Source: an uncultured Acetatifactor sp. (lineage in GTDB: Bacteria; Bacillota; Clostridia; Lachnospirales; Lachnospiraceae). From it: a stretch of 46,843 nt of DNA. The stretch spans positions 1 through 46,843 of the forward strand of contig CATKXX010000023.1 of assembly GCA_949840935.1 (NCBI GenBank). The letters run 5' to 3'. The notes below the pieces were generated by a model. That model saw only the letters and a list, made by a program, of their open reading frames with translations. It was not told the DNA's origin and ran no database searches. The translations under genes were made by a program, and so were the position numbers. This document shows, piece after piece, positions 16,300 through 23,844 of this stretch; position 1 is the stretch's first letter, and every line of letters begins with the position of its first letter.

Positions 16300-16992
16300 T
16301 CACAGTTCGCATCCTGAATTCTCCCTGCGGGCAACTGAAATCTCCAGATTCCCGTTCCGGCAGCGAAGCTTGTCAATCAGCTCCTTCTCCACCCCCGCAC
16401 TGAGCAATGTAATATTGTAGGTCAGCTTAAACAGGCTTCCCATATTCGTAGTCTTCACCTGTTCCAGCTCATGGGACGAGGTATATTCCCCTAAAATCTC
16501 ATCAAATACGCCCGTATAATCCAGATTCTCGGGAATAACGATATGCAGCACCCTGTACAGCGCCTCCCTCCTGCCTCCAAGGTCAAAATGATTATATAAT
16601 AAATTGACTGCGCTTAAAAGGACTGCAAACAAAACAGCAAAGCCCAGATATCCCATCCCTGTTATCAGCCCCGTACCCATTGCCAGGAAGATAGCCCCGA
16701 TCTCTTTTGCCGTTCCGGGCACGGAGCGGAAGCGAACCAGGCTGAAGGTTCCCGCCACCGCCACACCGGTTCCTACATTTCCGTTGACCATCATGATCAC
16801 TACACACACCACGGCCGGAAGCATTGCCAGCGTTACCAGAAAGCTTTTCGTATATCGGCTCCTGTAGGTATACACCGCCGCCAGCAGAAGCCCGATTCCC
16901 AATGCCACCATAAGGCACAGGATAAAATCAAAAACCGAAATAACCCTTGTCGTCGAAGAATCAAAAATCCCCTGAAATATATTGTCAGGCAT
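16300..16992 (-). CDS. DUF4956 membrane protein
   Basis: 230 residues. The first half has about four hydrophobic helices: VFDFILCLMVALGIGLLLAA, VTLAMLPAVVCVVIMMV, IGAIFLAMGTGLITGMGYLG and FAVLFAVLLSAVNLLYNHF. They surround the conserved NGNVGTGVAVAGTFSLVRF and RSVPGTAKEIGA segments of DUF4956. The C-terminal 80 residues are soluble. The start overlaps the end of the VTC-like gene by 8 bp, implying translational coupling. In Firmicutes these two families are commonly adjacent, so this may be the membrane partner of the polyphosphate polymerase; that is inference. Confidence 0.85.
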   Translation of the reverse strand: MPDNIFQGIFDSSTTRVISVFDFILCLMVALGIGLLLAAVYTYRSRYTKSFLVTLAMLPAVVCVVIMMVNGNVGTGVAVAGTFSLVRFRSVPGTAKEIGAIFLAMGTGLITGMGYLGFAVLFAVLLSAVNLLYNHFDLGGRREALYRVLHIVIPENLDYTGVFDEILGEYTSSHELEQVKTTNMGSLFKLTYNITLLSAGVEKELIDKLRCRNGNLEISVARRENSGCEL

Positions 16993-17701
16993 ACACAGCC
17001 TCTCCTTTCTCTCTCAAAAATATTTTTCGGTAAGCGTTCCCGTATTTGGAAAAGGATACCTTCTGTATCCTCTCCTCTGTAAGAGCCCTTACCATCCAGA
17101 GCGGGATTCCGCCCGGCGTCTTTATTTCCATCAGGGCCTGCCCCTGTTCCAGAAGCGCCTCCCCGTACACGCCGCAGCCCAGGGATAAGTCCTCCTCACG
17201 AAACAGTATATTTTCATCAAAAGTCACCCGGAAACCGCCGTCCCCCTTCGCGCAGAACGCCTCCCTCTCATAGGAAAGGAACACCCTCGGCGACAGGGTT
17301 CTGTAAAACTGCAGGAAATAATCGATTTCCTCCGTAATATGTGTATGGACAGGCGCAGACAGCCTTCCCGCCAGATACTCCATGGCCTGCCCTTCTGCAA
17401 TATCGGCTCTGCGCTTATAAACCACAGAATCATATTTCTTTTTCAATTCCACATATACCTTATCCCCGGGAGCCGCCGCCCGATAACTCCTGACCCTCAG
17501 CTTCTCTTTGTAAACAGGCTTCTCCAGCGAAGCGCGTATCAGCCGGTAATTGTCCGTATCGTAGTAGAGGTTCCTGATCGTGCTTTTTCCATATTCGTCC
17601 GGCTCCATATAAGGCTGCATTGCCTGAAGCACCCTCTCTTTCTGCTTTCGGTTCAACAGGTACTTAATCTCATACCGTTTAAAGATCATCTGTGTGTCCA
17701 T
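16985..17701 (-). CDS. VTC-domain polyphosphate polymerase-like protein
   Basis: 238 residues forming a single VTC tunnel domain. Visible elements are FKRYEIKYLLN at the N terminus, KLRVRSYR, the basic strand VYVELKKKYDSVVYKRR and the late acidic residue in ALMEIKTPGG. These correspond to the Arg/Lys and Glu residues lining the tunnel in VTC4, which polymerises phosphate from ATP into polyphosphate. There is no SPX domain or membrane segment. The start at 17701 follows GGAGG. It is first in the operon VTC-DUF4956-lipoprotein and diverges from a two-component system. Activity is inferred from family membership. Confidence 0.85.
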   Translation of the reverse strand: MDTQMIFKRYEIKYLLNRKQKERVLQAMQPYMEPDEYGKSTIRNLYYDTDNYRLIRASLEKPVYKEKLRVRSYRAAAPGDKVYVELKKKYDSVVYKRRADIAEGQAMEYLAGRLSAPVHTHITEEIDYFLQFYRTLSPRVFLSYEREAFCAKGDGGFRVTFDENILFREEDLSLGCGVYGEALLEQGQALMEIKTPGGIPLWMVRALTEERIQKVSFSKYGNAYRKIFLREKGEAVYA

Positions 17702-17893
17702 TTTCCTCCATCCTTCCCGTCATACTCCCCTTCTCCCTGTGACAGCCATAATTATAGCAGTCCAACCTTAATATAGCCTAAAAGCTTTGTGAAAAAAATG
17801 TGTATATGGCGCCCTTCCTGTGTTACAATATCCGCAAAGGGGAGATTCCATTTTCCCACTTCCATATTTGCAATTCCCTATAGGAGGCTTTTC
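17702..17893. promoter_or_regulatory. Divergent control region, VTC operon / two-component system
   Basis: 192 bp between divergent operons. On the minus strand a perfect TATAAT lies at 17756-17751 with only a weak -35. On the plus strand a TACAAT box lies at 17824-17829, also with a weak -35, fitting promoters that need an activator. The response regulator start follows AGGAGG at 17882-17887. I could not identify a clear direct repeat for the regulator. Confidence 0.4.
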
Positions 17894-18601
17894 ATGAGAC
17901 TGTTGATCGCAGAGGACGATCCCGATATCGTCAGAGCCCTGACGGCCCTCTTTGAACATAATAAATATACGGTGGATGCCGTTTCGGACGGCCGTGCCGC
18001 CTTTGAGCACGGCATGTCCGGAAATTACGATGGTATCATACTGGATATCATGATGCCCGGTATGGACGGCCTGGAAGTCCTCAGACGTCTCAGGGCGTCT
18101 TCCGTGAAAACCCCAATCCTGTTTCTGACTGCAAAGGGCGATGTCGAAGACCGCGTGGACGGCCTGGATGCAGGCGCCGACGATTATCTGCCAAAACCCT
18201 TTGCCGTCAGCGAGCTGCTGGCGAGAGTACGGGCCATGCTTCGCAGAAGGGCCTCTTACCAGAATGAGGTTCTGGCATTCGGCGGCCTGGAGCTGGATCC
18301 GGCTTCCTTTGAAATAAGCTTCCGCGGCAGCAGCCTGCGCCTTTCCAGCAGGGAATTCCAAATGATGCAGCTTTTAATGCAGTCTCCCGGTATCATCATT
18401 CCCACAGACCAGTTTATGGAGAAAATATGGGGCTGGGATTCCGAAGTGGAAGTCAGTATTGTCTGGGTCTACATATCCAATCTCCGCAAAAAAATACATA
18501 GATTAAGTGCCCCTGTGGGAATCAGGGCAGTCAGAGGCGTCGGATACTGCATGGAATTATCCTCCGGGGACAAAAACAGATTGGAAACAGAGAAAACATG
18601 A
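17894..18601 (+). CDS. OmpR/PhoB-family response regulator
   Basis: 235 residues. The receiver domain is complete: acidic pocket EDD at residues 7-9, phosphorylation site Asp51 in ILDIMMPGMDG, Thr79 and Lys101 (YLPKPF). The C-terminal winged-helix domain (about residues 130-225) has LRLSSREFQMMQLLM, VEVSIVWVYISNLRKKI and the RAVRGVGYCME wing. The start is the ATG at 17894 with AGGAGG just upstream; the longer open frame begins in the intergenic region. It overlaps the histidine kinase gene by 4 bp. Confidence 0.95.
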   Translation: MRLLIAEDDPDIVRALTALFEHNKYTVDAVSDGRAAFEHGMSGNYDGIILDIMMPGMDGLEVLRRLRASSVKTPILFLTAKGDVEDRVDGLDAGADDYLPKPFAVSELLARVRAMLRRRASYQNEVLAFGGLELDPASFEISFRGSSLRLSSREFQMMQLLMQSPGIIIPTDQFMEKIWGWDSEVEVSIVWVYISNLRKKIHRLSAPVGIRAVRGVGYCMELSSGDKNRLETEKT

Positions 18602-19881
18602 TAAGGAAATTACAGAAAAAATTTATTTCCATTACTGCCGCCGCGCTTTTCGTTGTAATCTTATCCGTTATGGCAGCAATCAACGGGATTTTCTTTTACC
18701 AGACGAATCAGATGCTGGATTCCCGGCTGGCACAGCTCATGGCGTCCCAGACCTCTCATCACCTGCCATGGCAGCCCCGCCCGCCTGGTCAGTCCCCGTC
18801 CCCGGGGCGTGACGGCATCCTTCCGTCCTTTGAGGACAGGCTGGACATCCGCCCTGACGGTTGTCTGGTCATCCTGAGTGAAAATGGAGGGATAAAGGAG
18901 ATACGCCAGGATGGCTCCGGGCGCTATTCCAGCGCAGAGCTGTCGGGGCTCATCACAGAGATTTCCGAAGGAGACAGGGAGCATGGCTGGTATCAGTACT
19001 ACAAATTCCGTAAGGGTACCTTCCCCTCTGACGACGGCACACCACAGACTGTGATCGGGCTGCTCAATGCCTCCTCCAGCCTGTATTCCGTCTTCTCCAT
19101 GCTCCTGATTTCCACCGTTATCGGCTCGTCATGCTTCCTTCTGGTACTGCTTATGATCATTCTGGCTTCCGGGCGGGCTGTAAAACCTGTGGCGGAAAGC
19201 TACCTTAGGCAGAAACAGTTTGTCACTGACGCCGGACATGAATTAAAGACTCCTCTCACCGTTATCTCCGCCGACAATGAACTGCTGCGGCTTCTCTATG
19301 GGGAGAGCGAATGGTCAGATAGTATCGACAGGCAGGTGTCAAAAATGAACACATTGGTACAAAATCTGATCACTCTTGCCAAAATGGACGAAGAACAGGA
19401 TCCTGTTTTCTCCTCCTTCAGCCTCAGCGACGCCGTCTTCGACACCGCCAGCTCCTTTGAAAACCTGATCCTTTCCCGGAACCAGCGCCTTACCCTGGAC
19501 ATCCCGGAGGGCATCCGCTGTACAGGCGACGAATCCAGGCTGCGCCAGTTGGTGTCCATCCTTATGGATAACGCTTCAAAATACTGTGATGCGGAAGGGG
19601 GGATTTCCGTCAGGCTGCGCTCTGACAGGCAGCTCCGACTGCAGGTGGCCAACGACTGCCATGACGCAGAAGAATGCGACTTTGACAGAGTCTTTGAACG
19701 CTTCTACCGCGCCGACAGGGCCAGGGCTTCTGACGGCAGCTATGGCCTGGGGCTTTCCATCGCCAAATCTATTACAGAGCTGCACAGAGGGGAAATCCGG
19801 GCCAGCGCAGCAGGGCACAGGGTCATGTTTGAGGTAATCCTTCCCAGAAAATCGCAGCCCGGGAAATTAAGGAAACCATAA
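18598..19881 (+). CDS. Membrane sensor histidine kinase
   Basis: 427 residues. Two transmembrane helices (about 10-33 and 166-191) flank a 130-residue extracellular sensor with no recognised fold; it contains a Pro/Gly/Ser segment near residues 57-72. The phosphoacceptor His214 is in TDAGHELKTPLTVIS. The ATP-binding domain shows QLVSILMDNASKYC (N box) and YGLGLSIAKSI (G box). No HAMP domain is obvious. It is translationally coupled to its response regulator. It diverges from the VTC operon, which it may control; the signal is unknown. Confidence 0.94.
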   Translation: MIRKLQKKFISITAAALFVVILSVMAAINGIFFYQTNQMLDSRLAQLMASQTSHHLPWQPRPPGQSPSPGRDGILPSFEDRLDIRPDGCLVILSENGGIKEIRQDGSGRYSSAELSGLITEISEGDREHGWYQYYKFRKGTFPSDDGTPQTVIGLLNASSSLYSVFSMLLISTVIGSSCFLLVLLMIILASGRAVKPVAESYLRQKQFVTDAGHELKTPLTVISADNELLRLLYGESEWSDSIDRQVSKMNTLVQNLITLAKMDEEQDPVFSSFSLSDAVFDTASSFENLILSRNQRLTLDIPEGIRCTGDESRLRQLVSILMDNASKYCDAEGGISVRLRSDRQLRLQVANDCHDAEECDFDRVFERFYRADRARASDGSYGLGLSIAKSITELHRGEIRASAAGHRVMFEVILPRKSQPGKLRKP

Positions 19882-19905
19882 AAGAAGTTATTACGCGCTG
19901 TCATT

Positions 19906-19936
19906 AAAAAGGCGGGGTGGAAAACCACCCCGCCTT
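19906..19936 (-). terminator. Terminator between the histidine kinase and chemoreceptor genes
   Basis: A perfect 12-bp stem, AAGGCGGGGTGG / CCACCCCGCCTT, with an AAAA loop. On the minus strand it is followed by TTTTT, so it ends the chemoreceptor transcript; it probably also stops the convergent kinase transcript. Confidence 0.9.
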
Positions 19937-19949
19937 CATATTCCTTATG

Positions 19950-21656
19950 TTAATCCGATAATACAAACTGCCCTACCAGATTATCCAGTATAGTCGCCTG
20001 TGCAGACAGCTCCTGGCTGGTCGCCGACGCCTCCTGCGCGGTTGCCGCATTGCTCTGAACAACCTCTGAAATCTGGTTTACACCGGTCTCCGCCTGGCGC
20101 ATCGCCTCAGACTGATCCTGGATCATAACCTTCAGATCCTTGGAGAATTCCGCAATCTCCTTAATTCCTTCCACAACAGCCCTGATGGAATTAGCCGCAC
20201 GCTCCGCAGCACAGTTTCCTTCTGAAACCTCTTTGATGGAGCCCTCTATCAATTCCCTGGTATCCACTGCCGCCTTGGCGCTCTGGTCTGCCAGCTCTCT
20301 GATCTGGTCTGCCACCACAGCAAAGCCGCGTCCTGCCTCGCCTGCCCTTGCCGCCTCAATGGATGCGTTCAGGGAAAGCAGATTGGTCTGTGCCGCAATG
20401 GATTCAATTTCGGAAATAATATTGCCAATCTTTGTGGAGGCTTCGTTGATACGCTCCATAGCCGCCATCATAGTGTTCATTTCTTCGCGGCTCTCATCCG
20501 CCTCACTTGCATATTTCTGTGCCTTTATGTAAGACTCATCCGAGCTCTCTGCACTTCTCTCCATAGCTGACGTAATATCAGATATGGTTGCATGCAGCTG
20601 CTCTACCGCTGAAGCCTGATCCGTAGCGCCCTCTGCAAGACACTGTGACGCTGTCGCCAGGTCTCCGGAACCGGAATTCACCTGGTTGGAAGCCTCTCCG
20701 ATTGCTACCAGTGTCTTCTGCATCTGATCTCTCAGGCCGCGCATAGACTGGTATAAATGAGCGAAATCCCCTGTGTATCGCTCAGCCACCTTGGACTTGA
20801 CCGCATAATTGCCGCCAGCCATCTCTCCAAGCACCTCGCCGATATCGCGGATGATGACATTCAGATTGTCCGCCATCTCGGCAGCATCCTCTTCCATCTC
20901 CTGCACCTCGTCGCCGGTTTCCACCCGGGGAAAAGGAGTGGTAAGATCGCCTGCTGCAAACGTCTTGAGCCTGTCACCCAGCTTCTGTAAAGGCTCCGAA
21001 ATCTTTACCGCAATTTTCCTTCCTATGTTCAGGGACAGCACCATGGAGCCCAGAATAATCAGAATGATCACCACGATCAGGACGATGCTGAGCACGATCA
21101 ATGTCCCGGACAGGCTGTTTCCTTCGTCTACCTTTACATCCAGCAGCTCGTTCAGCTTGCTGTAGATGCTGTTATACACGGGAGCCAGCTCAGTGAGCGC
21201 TATGTCCTGAGCCTGCCGGCACTGCTCCCTGTCAGTGGTCGCGCCCAGCTCCATGATCTCCGCGTCCAGCGCCCAGTACGAAGGAAGCTCTGCGCTGATA
21301 GCGTCATAGGTCGCCCTGCCTGACTCTGACACGATTGTATTTTCTATATCTGCAAAGCTTTTCTCAAACGCCACCTTGCTTTCCTCATGCTGCGCTACCA
21401 CATTGGCGATGGCCTCCTCGTCATCATAGCCAATGGCTGCTCTCAATGAGGATCTGAGATCGGCAAATTCAAACATCGTCTTACCGATATCACCCTGTGC
21501 GAAACCGAAATTCTTCAGCGCATAGGAATATCTGTTGGACACAACCAGAAGGGCAATCACGCCCACCACCGCGGCCACGGCGGCCAGCATTGCTACCTGG
21601 ACGATTGATTTGACAAGCTTCTTCTCAATGCCTACTTTGTTTCCATTCTCCTTCAT
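19950..21656 (-). CDS. Methyl-accepting chemotaxis protein
   Basis: 568 residues. A transmembrane helix near residues 18-42 is followed by a helical extracellular sensor (four-helix-bundle type, about 45-190), a second helix (TLIVLSIVLIVVIILIILGS), a HAMP region (ISEPLQKLGDRLKTFAAGDL) and a long cytoplasmic signalling coiled coil. The conserved hairpin tip, IAAQTNLLSLNASIEAARAG, identifies the CheA/CheW contact. The start is the ATG at 21656 with AAAGGAG upstream; a TTG two codons earlier is less likely. No other chemotaxis gene is in the window, so its signalling partners lie elsewhere. The ligand is unknown. Confidence 0.95.
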   Translation of the reverse strand: MKENGNKVGIEKKLVKSIVQVAMLAAVAAVVGVIALLVVSNRYSYALKNFGFAQGDIGKTMFEFADLRSSLRAAIGYDDEEAIANVVAQHEESKVAFEKSFADIENTIVSESGRATYDAISAELPSYWALDAEIMELGATTDREQCRQAQDIALTELAPVYNSIYSKLNELLDVKVDEGNSLSGTLIVLSIVLIVVIILIILGSMVLSLNIGRKIAVKISEPLQKLGDRLKTFAAGDLTTPFPRVETGDEVQEMEEDAAEMADNLNVIIRDIGEVLGEMAGGNYAVKSKVAERYTGDFAHLYQSMRGLRDQMQKTLVAIGEASNQVNSGSGDLATASQCLAEGATDQASAVEQLHATISDITSAMERSAESSDESYIKAQKYASEADESREEMNTMMAAMERINEASTKIGNIISEIESIAAQTNLLSLNASIEAARAGEAGRGFAVVADQIRELADQSAKAAVDTRELIEGSIKEVSEGNCAAERAANSIRAVVEGIKEIAEFSKDLKVMIQDQSEAMRQAETGVNQISEVVQSNAATAQEASATSQELSAQATILDNLVGQFVLSD

Positions 21657-21957
21657 AATCAAGATTCTCCTTTTACTGCTTCACAGCTTTTTGTCAGACA
21701 CATTCCATCTGTTAGGACAATACCACTTCTGCCAGAACATCGGCATGCTACTGCTTCCCCTTTTTACCACCCTCAATCCAATGACAACGGCGATATTCTT
21801 CTCGCCTTTTCAATCTGTCATGTCTTTAGCTACTGTGAAAATCGTATCAGGAATGTTTAAAATACAATATGCCGGTGTATCAGAGCAGGCACCGGGGCCG
21901 CCGGCCCCGAGCCATAGAAAATATGTCTTCCATATGATAAATTGTATCTAGCTATAA

Positions 21958-21985
21958 ATTATAAACTTTTTTTCTAAAAATTCAA
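21958..21985 (-). promoter_or_regulatory. Possible chemoreceptor promoter
   Basis: On the minus strand: TTGAAT (21985-21980), a 16-bp spacer, TATAAT (21963-21958). It lies in an AT-rich stretch and implies an untranslated leader of about 295 nt. Confidence 0.5.
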
Positions 21986-22085
21986 TAGCAAATACCCAAA
22001 AATATATATATAAATTTCACAATTTTTTTACAATTATTTCTTTATTGTATTAAAAAGCTGCATTTTCCTGCCGCATTTTTTCCTG

Positions 22086-22120
22086 AAAAACCCCCGGAAG
22101 ACACATTTCCGGGGGTTTTT
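22086..22120 (-). terminator. Terminator of the purine operon
   Basis: Perfect stem AAAAACCCCCGGAA / TTCCGGGGGTTTTT with a short loop. It works in both directions but lies 30 bp after the purC stop on the minus strand. Confidence 0.9.
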
Positions 22121-22149
22121 CGACAAGGCCGGACAGCCTTATCCTCCTA

Positions 22150-23028
22150 TTACTCCAGGGGCTTTCCCGTGAGGAGTTCATAGCCCTGCAGATACTTTTC
22201 AATGGTTTTATCCACAATCTCCCGGGGCAGGGTCCAGTCGTTCCCGGGATTTGCCTTCAGCCAGTCCCTGGCAAACTGTTTGTCGAAGGAAGGCTGGCCA
22301 TGGCCCGGCTCATACCCTTCCGCCGGCCAGAAGCGGGAACTGTCAGGCGTCAGCATCTCGTCCCCCAGGACCATGTTCCCTTCCTCGTCCAGGCCGAATT
22401 CAAATTTGGTGTCCGCGATGATGATGCCCCTGCCAAGGGCGTATTCCGCACATTTCTTATACAATGCAATGCTGTAATCCCGGAGTTTGGAGGCATACTC
22501 CTCCCCCTTCCCGGGGAAACGCTTCTCCAGGTATTCCACGCTCTGCTCATAGGATATATTCTCGTCATGGTCTCCCAGCTCCGCCTTGGTGGAGGGCGTA
22601 TAGATGGGCTCGGGCAGCCTGTCGGATTCCCTTAACCCCTCCGGCAGCCGGATGCCGCATACCGTGCCGTCCTTCTGGTAGCTGGCCCAGCCGCTCCCGG
22701 TGATGTAGCCGCGGACGATGCATTCAACAGGGAGCATCTGCAGCTTCCGGCATAACATACTGTTCCCGTCGAACCTCTCCTGCCGGAAAAATTCGGGCAT
22801 GTCCTTTACGTCCACCGAAATCATATGGTTGGGGACAATGTCCCGGGTCAGGTCAAACCAGAACCTGGACATCTGGGTCAGCACCGCCCCCTTCCGGCTC
22901 ACCTCATTGTGAAGGATCACATCAAAGCAGCTGATCCTGTCAGTGGCAACCATGATCAGGCTGTCCCCATTGTCATAAATCTCTCGTACCTTGCCCTCCT
23001 TTACGGGCTTAAACTCCTGAACGCTCAT
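22150..23028 (-). CDS. purC: Phosphoribosylaminoimidazole-succinocarboxamide synthase
   Basis: 292 residues. It makes SAICAR from CAIR, aspartate and ATP in de novo purine synthesis. The N-terminal GKVREIYD and VATDRISCFDVILHNE segments, VECIVRGYITGSGWASYQKD and the DTKFEFGLD motif are diagnostic. The length fits the longer, yeast-like PurC form. The ATG at 23028 (MSVQEFKPV) is preferred because AAGGAG lies six bases upstream; an earlier ATG at 23052 lacks one. It is the last gene of the operon purF-purB-purF2-acyltransferase-purC. Confidence 0.96.
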   Translation of the reverse strand: MSVQEFKPVKEGKVREIYDNGDSLIMVATDRISCFDVILHNEVSRKGAVLTQMSRFWFDLTRDIVPNHMISVDVKDMPEFFRQERFDGNSMLCRKLQMLPVECIVRGYITGSGWASYQKDGTVCGIRLPEGLRESDRLPEPIYTPSTKAELGDHDENISYEQSVEYLEKRFPGKGEEYASKLRDYSIALYKKCAEYALGRGIIIADTKFEFGLDEEGNMVLGDEMLTPDSSRFWPAEGYEPGHGQPSFDKQFARDWLKANPGNDWTLPREIVDKTIEKYLQGYELLTGKPLE

Positions 23029-23080
23029 TTTTTTCTCCTTTTCATTTTCCATCTGATCATCCTGCGGCTCCCCCGGCGGC

Positions 23081-23812
23081 TTATTTCACCGCCTTGCGGA
23101 GCCTCAGCTGTGTGCTTATCACCTCGGCGATCCGGTTCTTTACCATGGCTGCGATCTCCGCCGTGGTCATCCCGGAATATTCCTCCGGAAGGATGGGTTC
23201 CAGGAAGTGAACCTGTGTCCTTACCTTTTTCAGCGAATTCAGCCCAAAGGGCTTGTAGGAATCGATGATCGCCACCGGGACAATGGGCGCACCCGATCTC
23301 GTGGCGCATTTGAAGGCCCCGGGCAGGAATTCCTGCAGGTCATTCTTATTGTGCTCGTACCCGCCCTCCGGGAACACAATATATCTGCGCCCGCCCTTCA
23401 CCTCATCCGCAATCTGAAAAATAGTACGCATCTGGCTTTTCATATCCGTCTTGTCCAGACGCTGCCCCTTTACCAGATCGATGAAGGAGTCCACAATGGG
23501 AAGCGTGGAACGATCCGCATCCATGACAAAGGTACAAGGCCGGGGATGGGAGATCATGATCCCCAGGGTATCGTATTTCCCCTGATGATTGGAGTACATG
23601 ACATAGCCTCCCTCCCTGGGAAGCTTCTCCTGCCCGAAGCTTTCCGTCCGGATCCTTCCGTTGCGCATCATAATGGAAATACACCGGCGCGCCATCCTGT
23701 AGCGCCGTTCCTCGGAAAAATCCCCGCCGTGCTTCTCGATATAATGCGCCTTACAGATATAATACATTACAAAAGGCAATGATACCACTACCACGTAGCA
23801 TAATCTTAACAT
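23081..23812 (-). CDS. plsC: 1-acyl-sn-glycerol-3-phosphate acyltransferase
   Basis: 243 residues. It transfers an acyl chain to lysophosphatidate in phospholipid synthesis. The catalytic HxxxxD motif is in SNHQGKYDTLG (near residue 74), the glycerophosphate-binding motif is IVFPEGGYEHN, and PIVPVAIIDSYKPFG is the fourth family motif. An N-terminal hydrophobic helix (LCYVVVVSLPFVMYYIC) anchors it in the membrane. It lies inside the purine operon, between the second purF and purC with short gaps, an odd place for a lipid gene. The gene symbol follows family membership. Confidence 0.88.
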   Translation of the reverse strand: MLRLCYVVVVSLPFVMYYICKAHYIEKHGGDFSEERRYRMARRCISIMMRNGRIRTESFGQEKLPREGGYVMYSNHQGKYDTLGIMISHPRPCTFVMDADRSTLPIVDSFIDLVKGQRLDKTDMKSQMRTIFQIADEVKGGRRYIVFPEGGYEHNKNDLQEFLPGAFKCATRSGAPIVPVAIIDSYKPFGLNSLKKVRTQVHFLEPILPEEYSGMTTAEIAAMVKNRIAEVISTQLRLRKAVK

Positions 23813-23844
23813 GATCCTTCACCTCTCAACCGTCCCGGCGTACG

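Larger units (their letters stand above)
21657..22149. other. 490-bp region: long chemoreceptor leader, AT-rich stretch and terminator
   Basis: No gene is seen. From left to right on the plus strand it holds a roughly 295-nt leader for the chemoreceptor and a GC-rich palindrome at 21893-21907 (CGGGGCC / GGCCCCG). That palindrome shares bases with a second possible stem, CCGGTG / CACCGG, starting near 21872. Then come a promoter, an AT-rich stretch at about 21950-22060 and the terminator of the purine operon. I recognise no known riboswitch. Confidence 0.5.

Noticed and set aside
21737..21766. Sigma-D (flagellar) promoter for the chemoreceptor
   Set aside because: A GCCGATGT-like -10 and a TAAA -35 are present on the minus strand, but the spacing is 18 bases where about 15 is expected.
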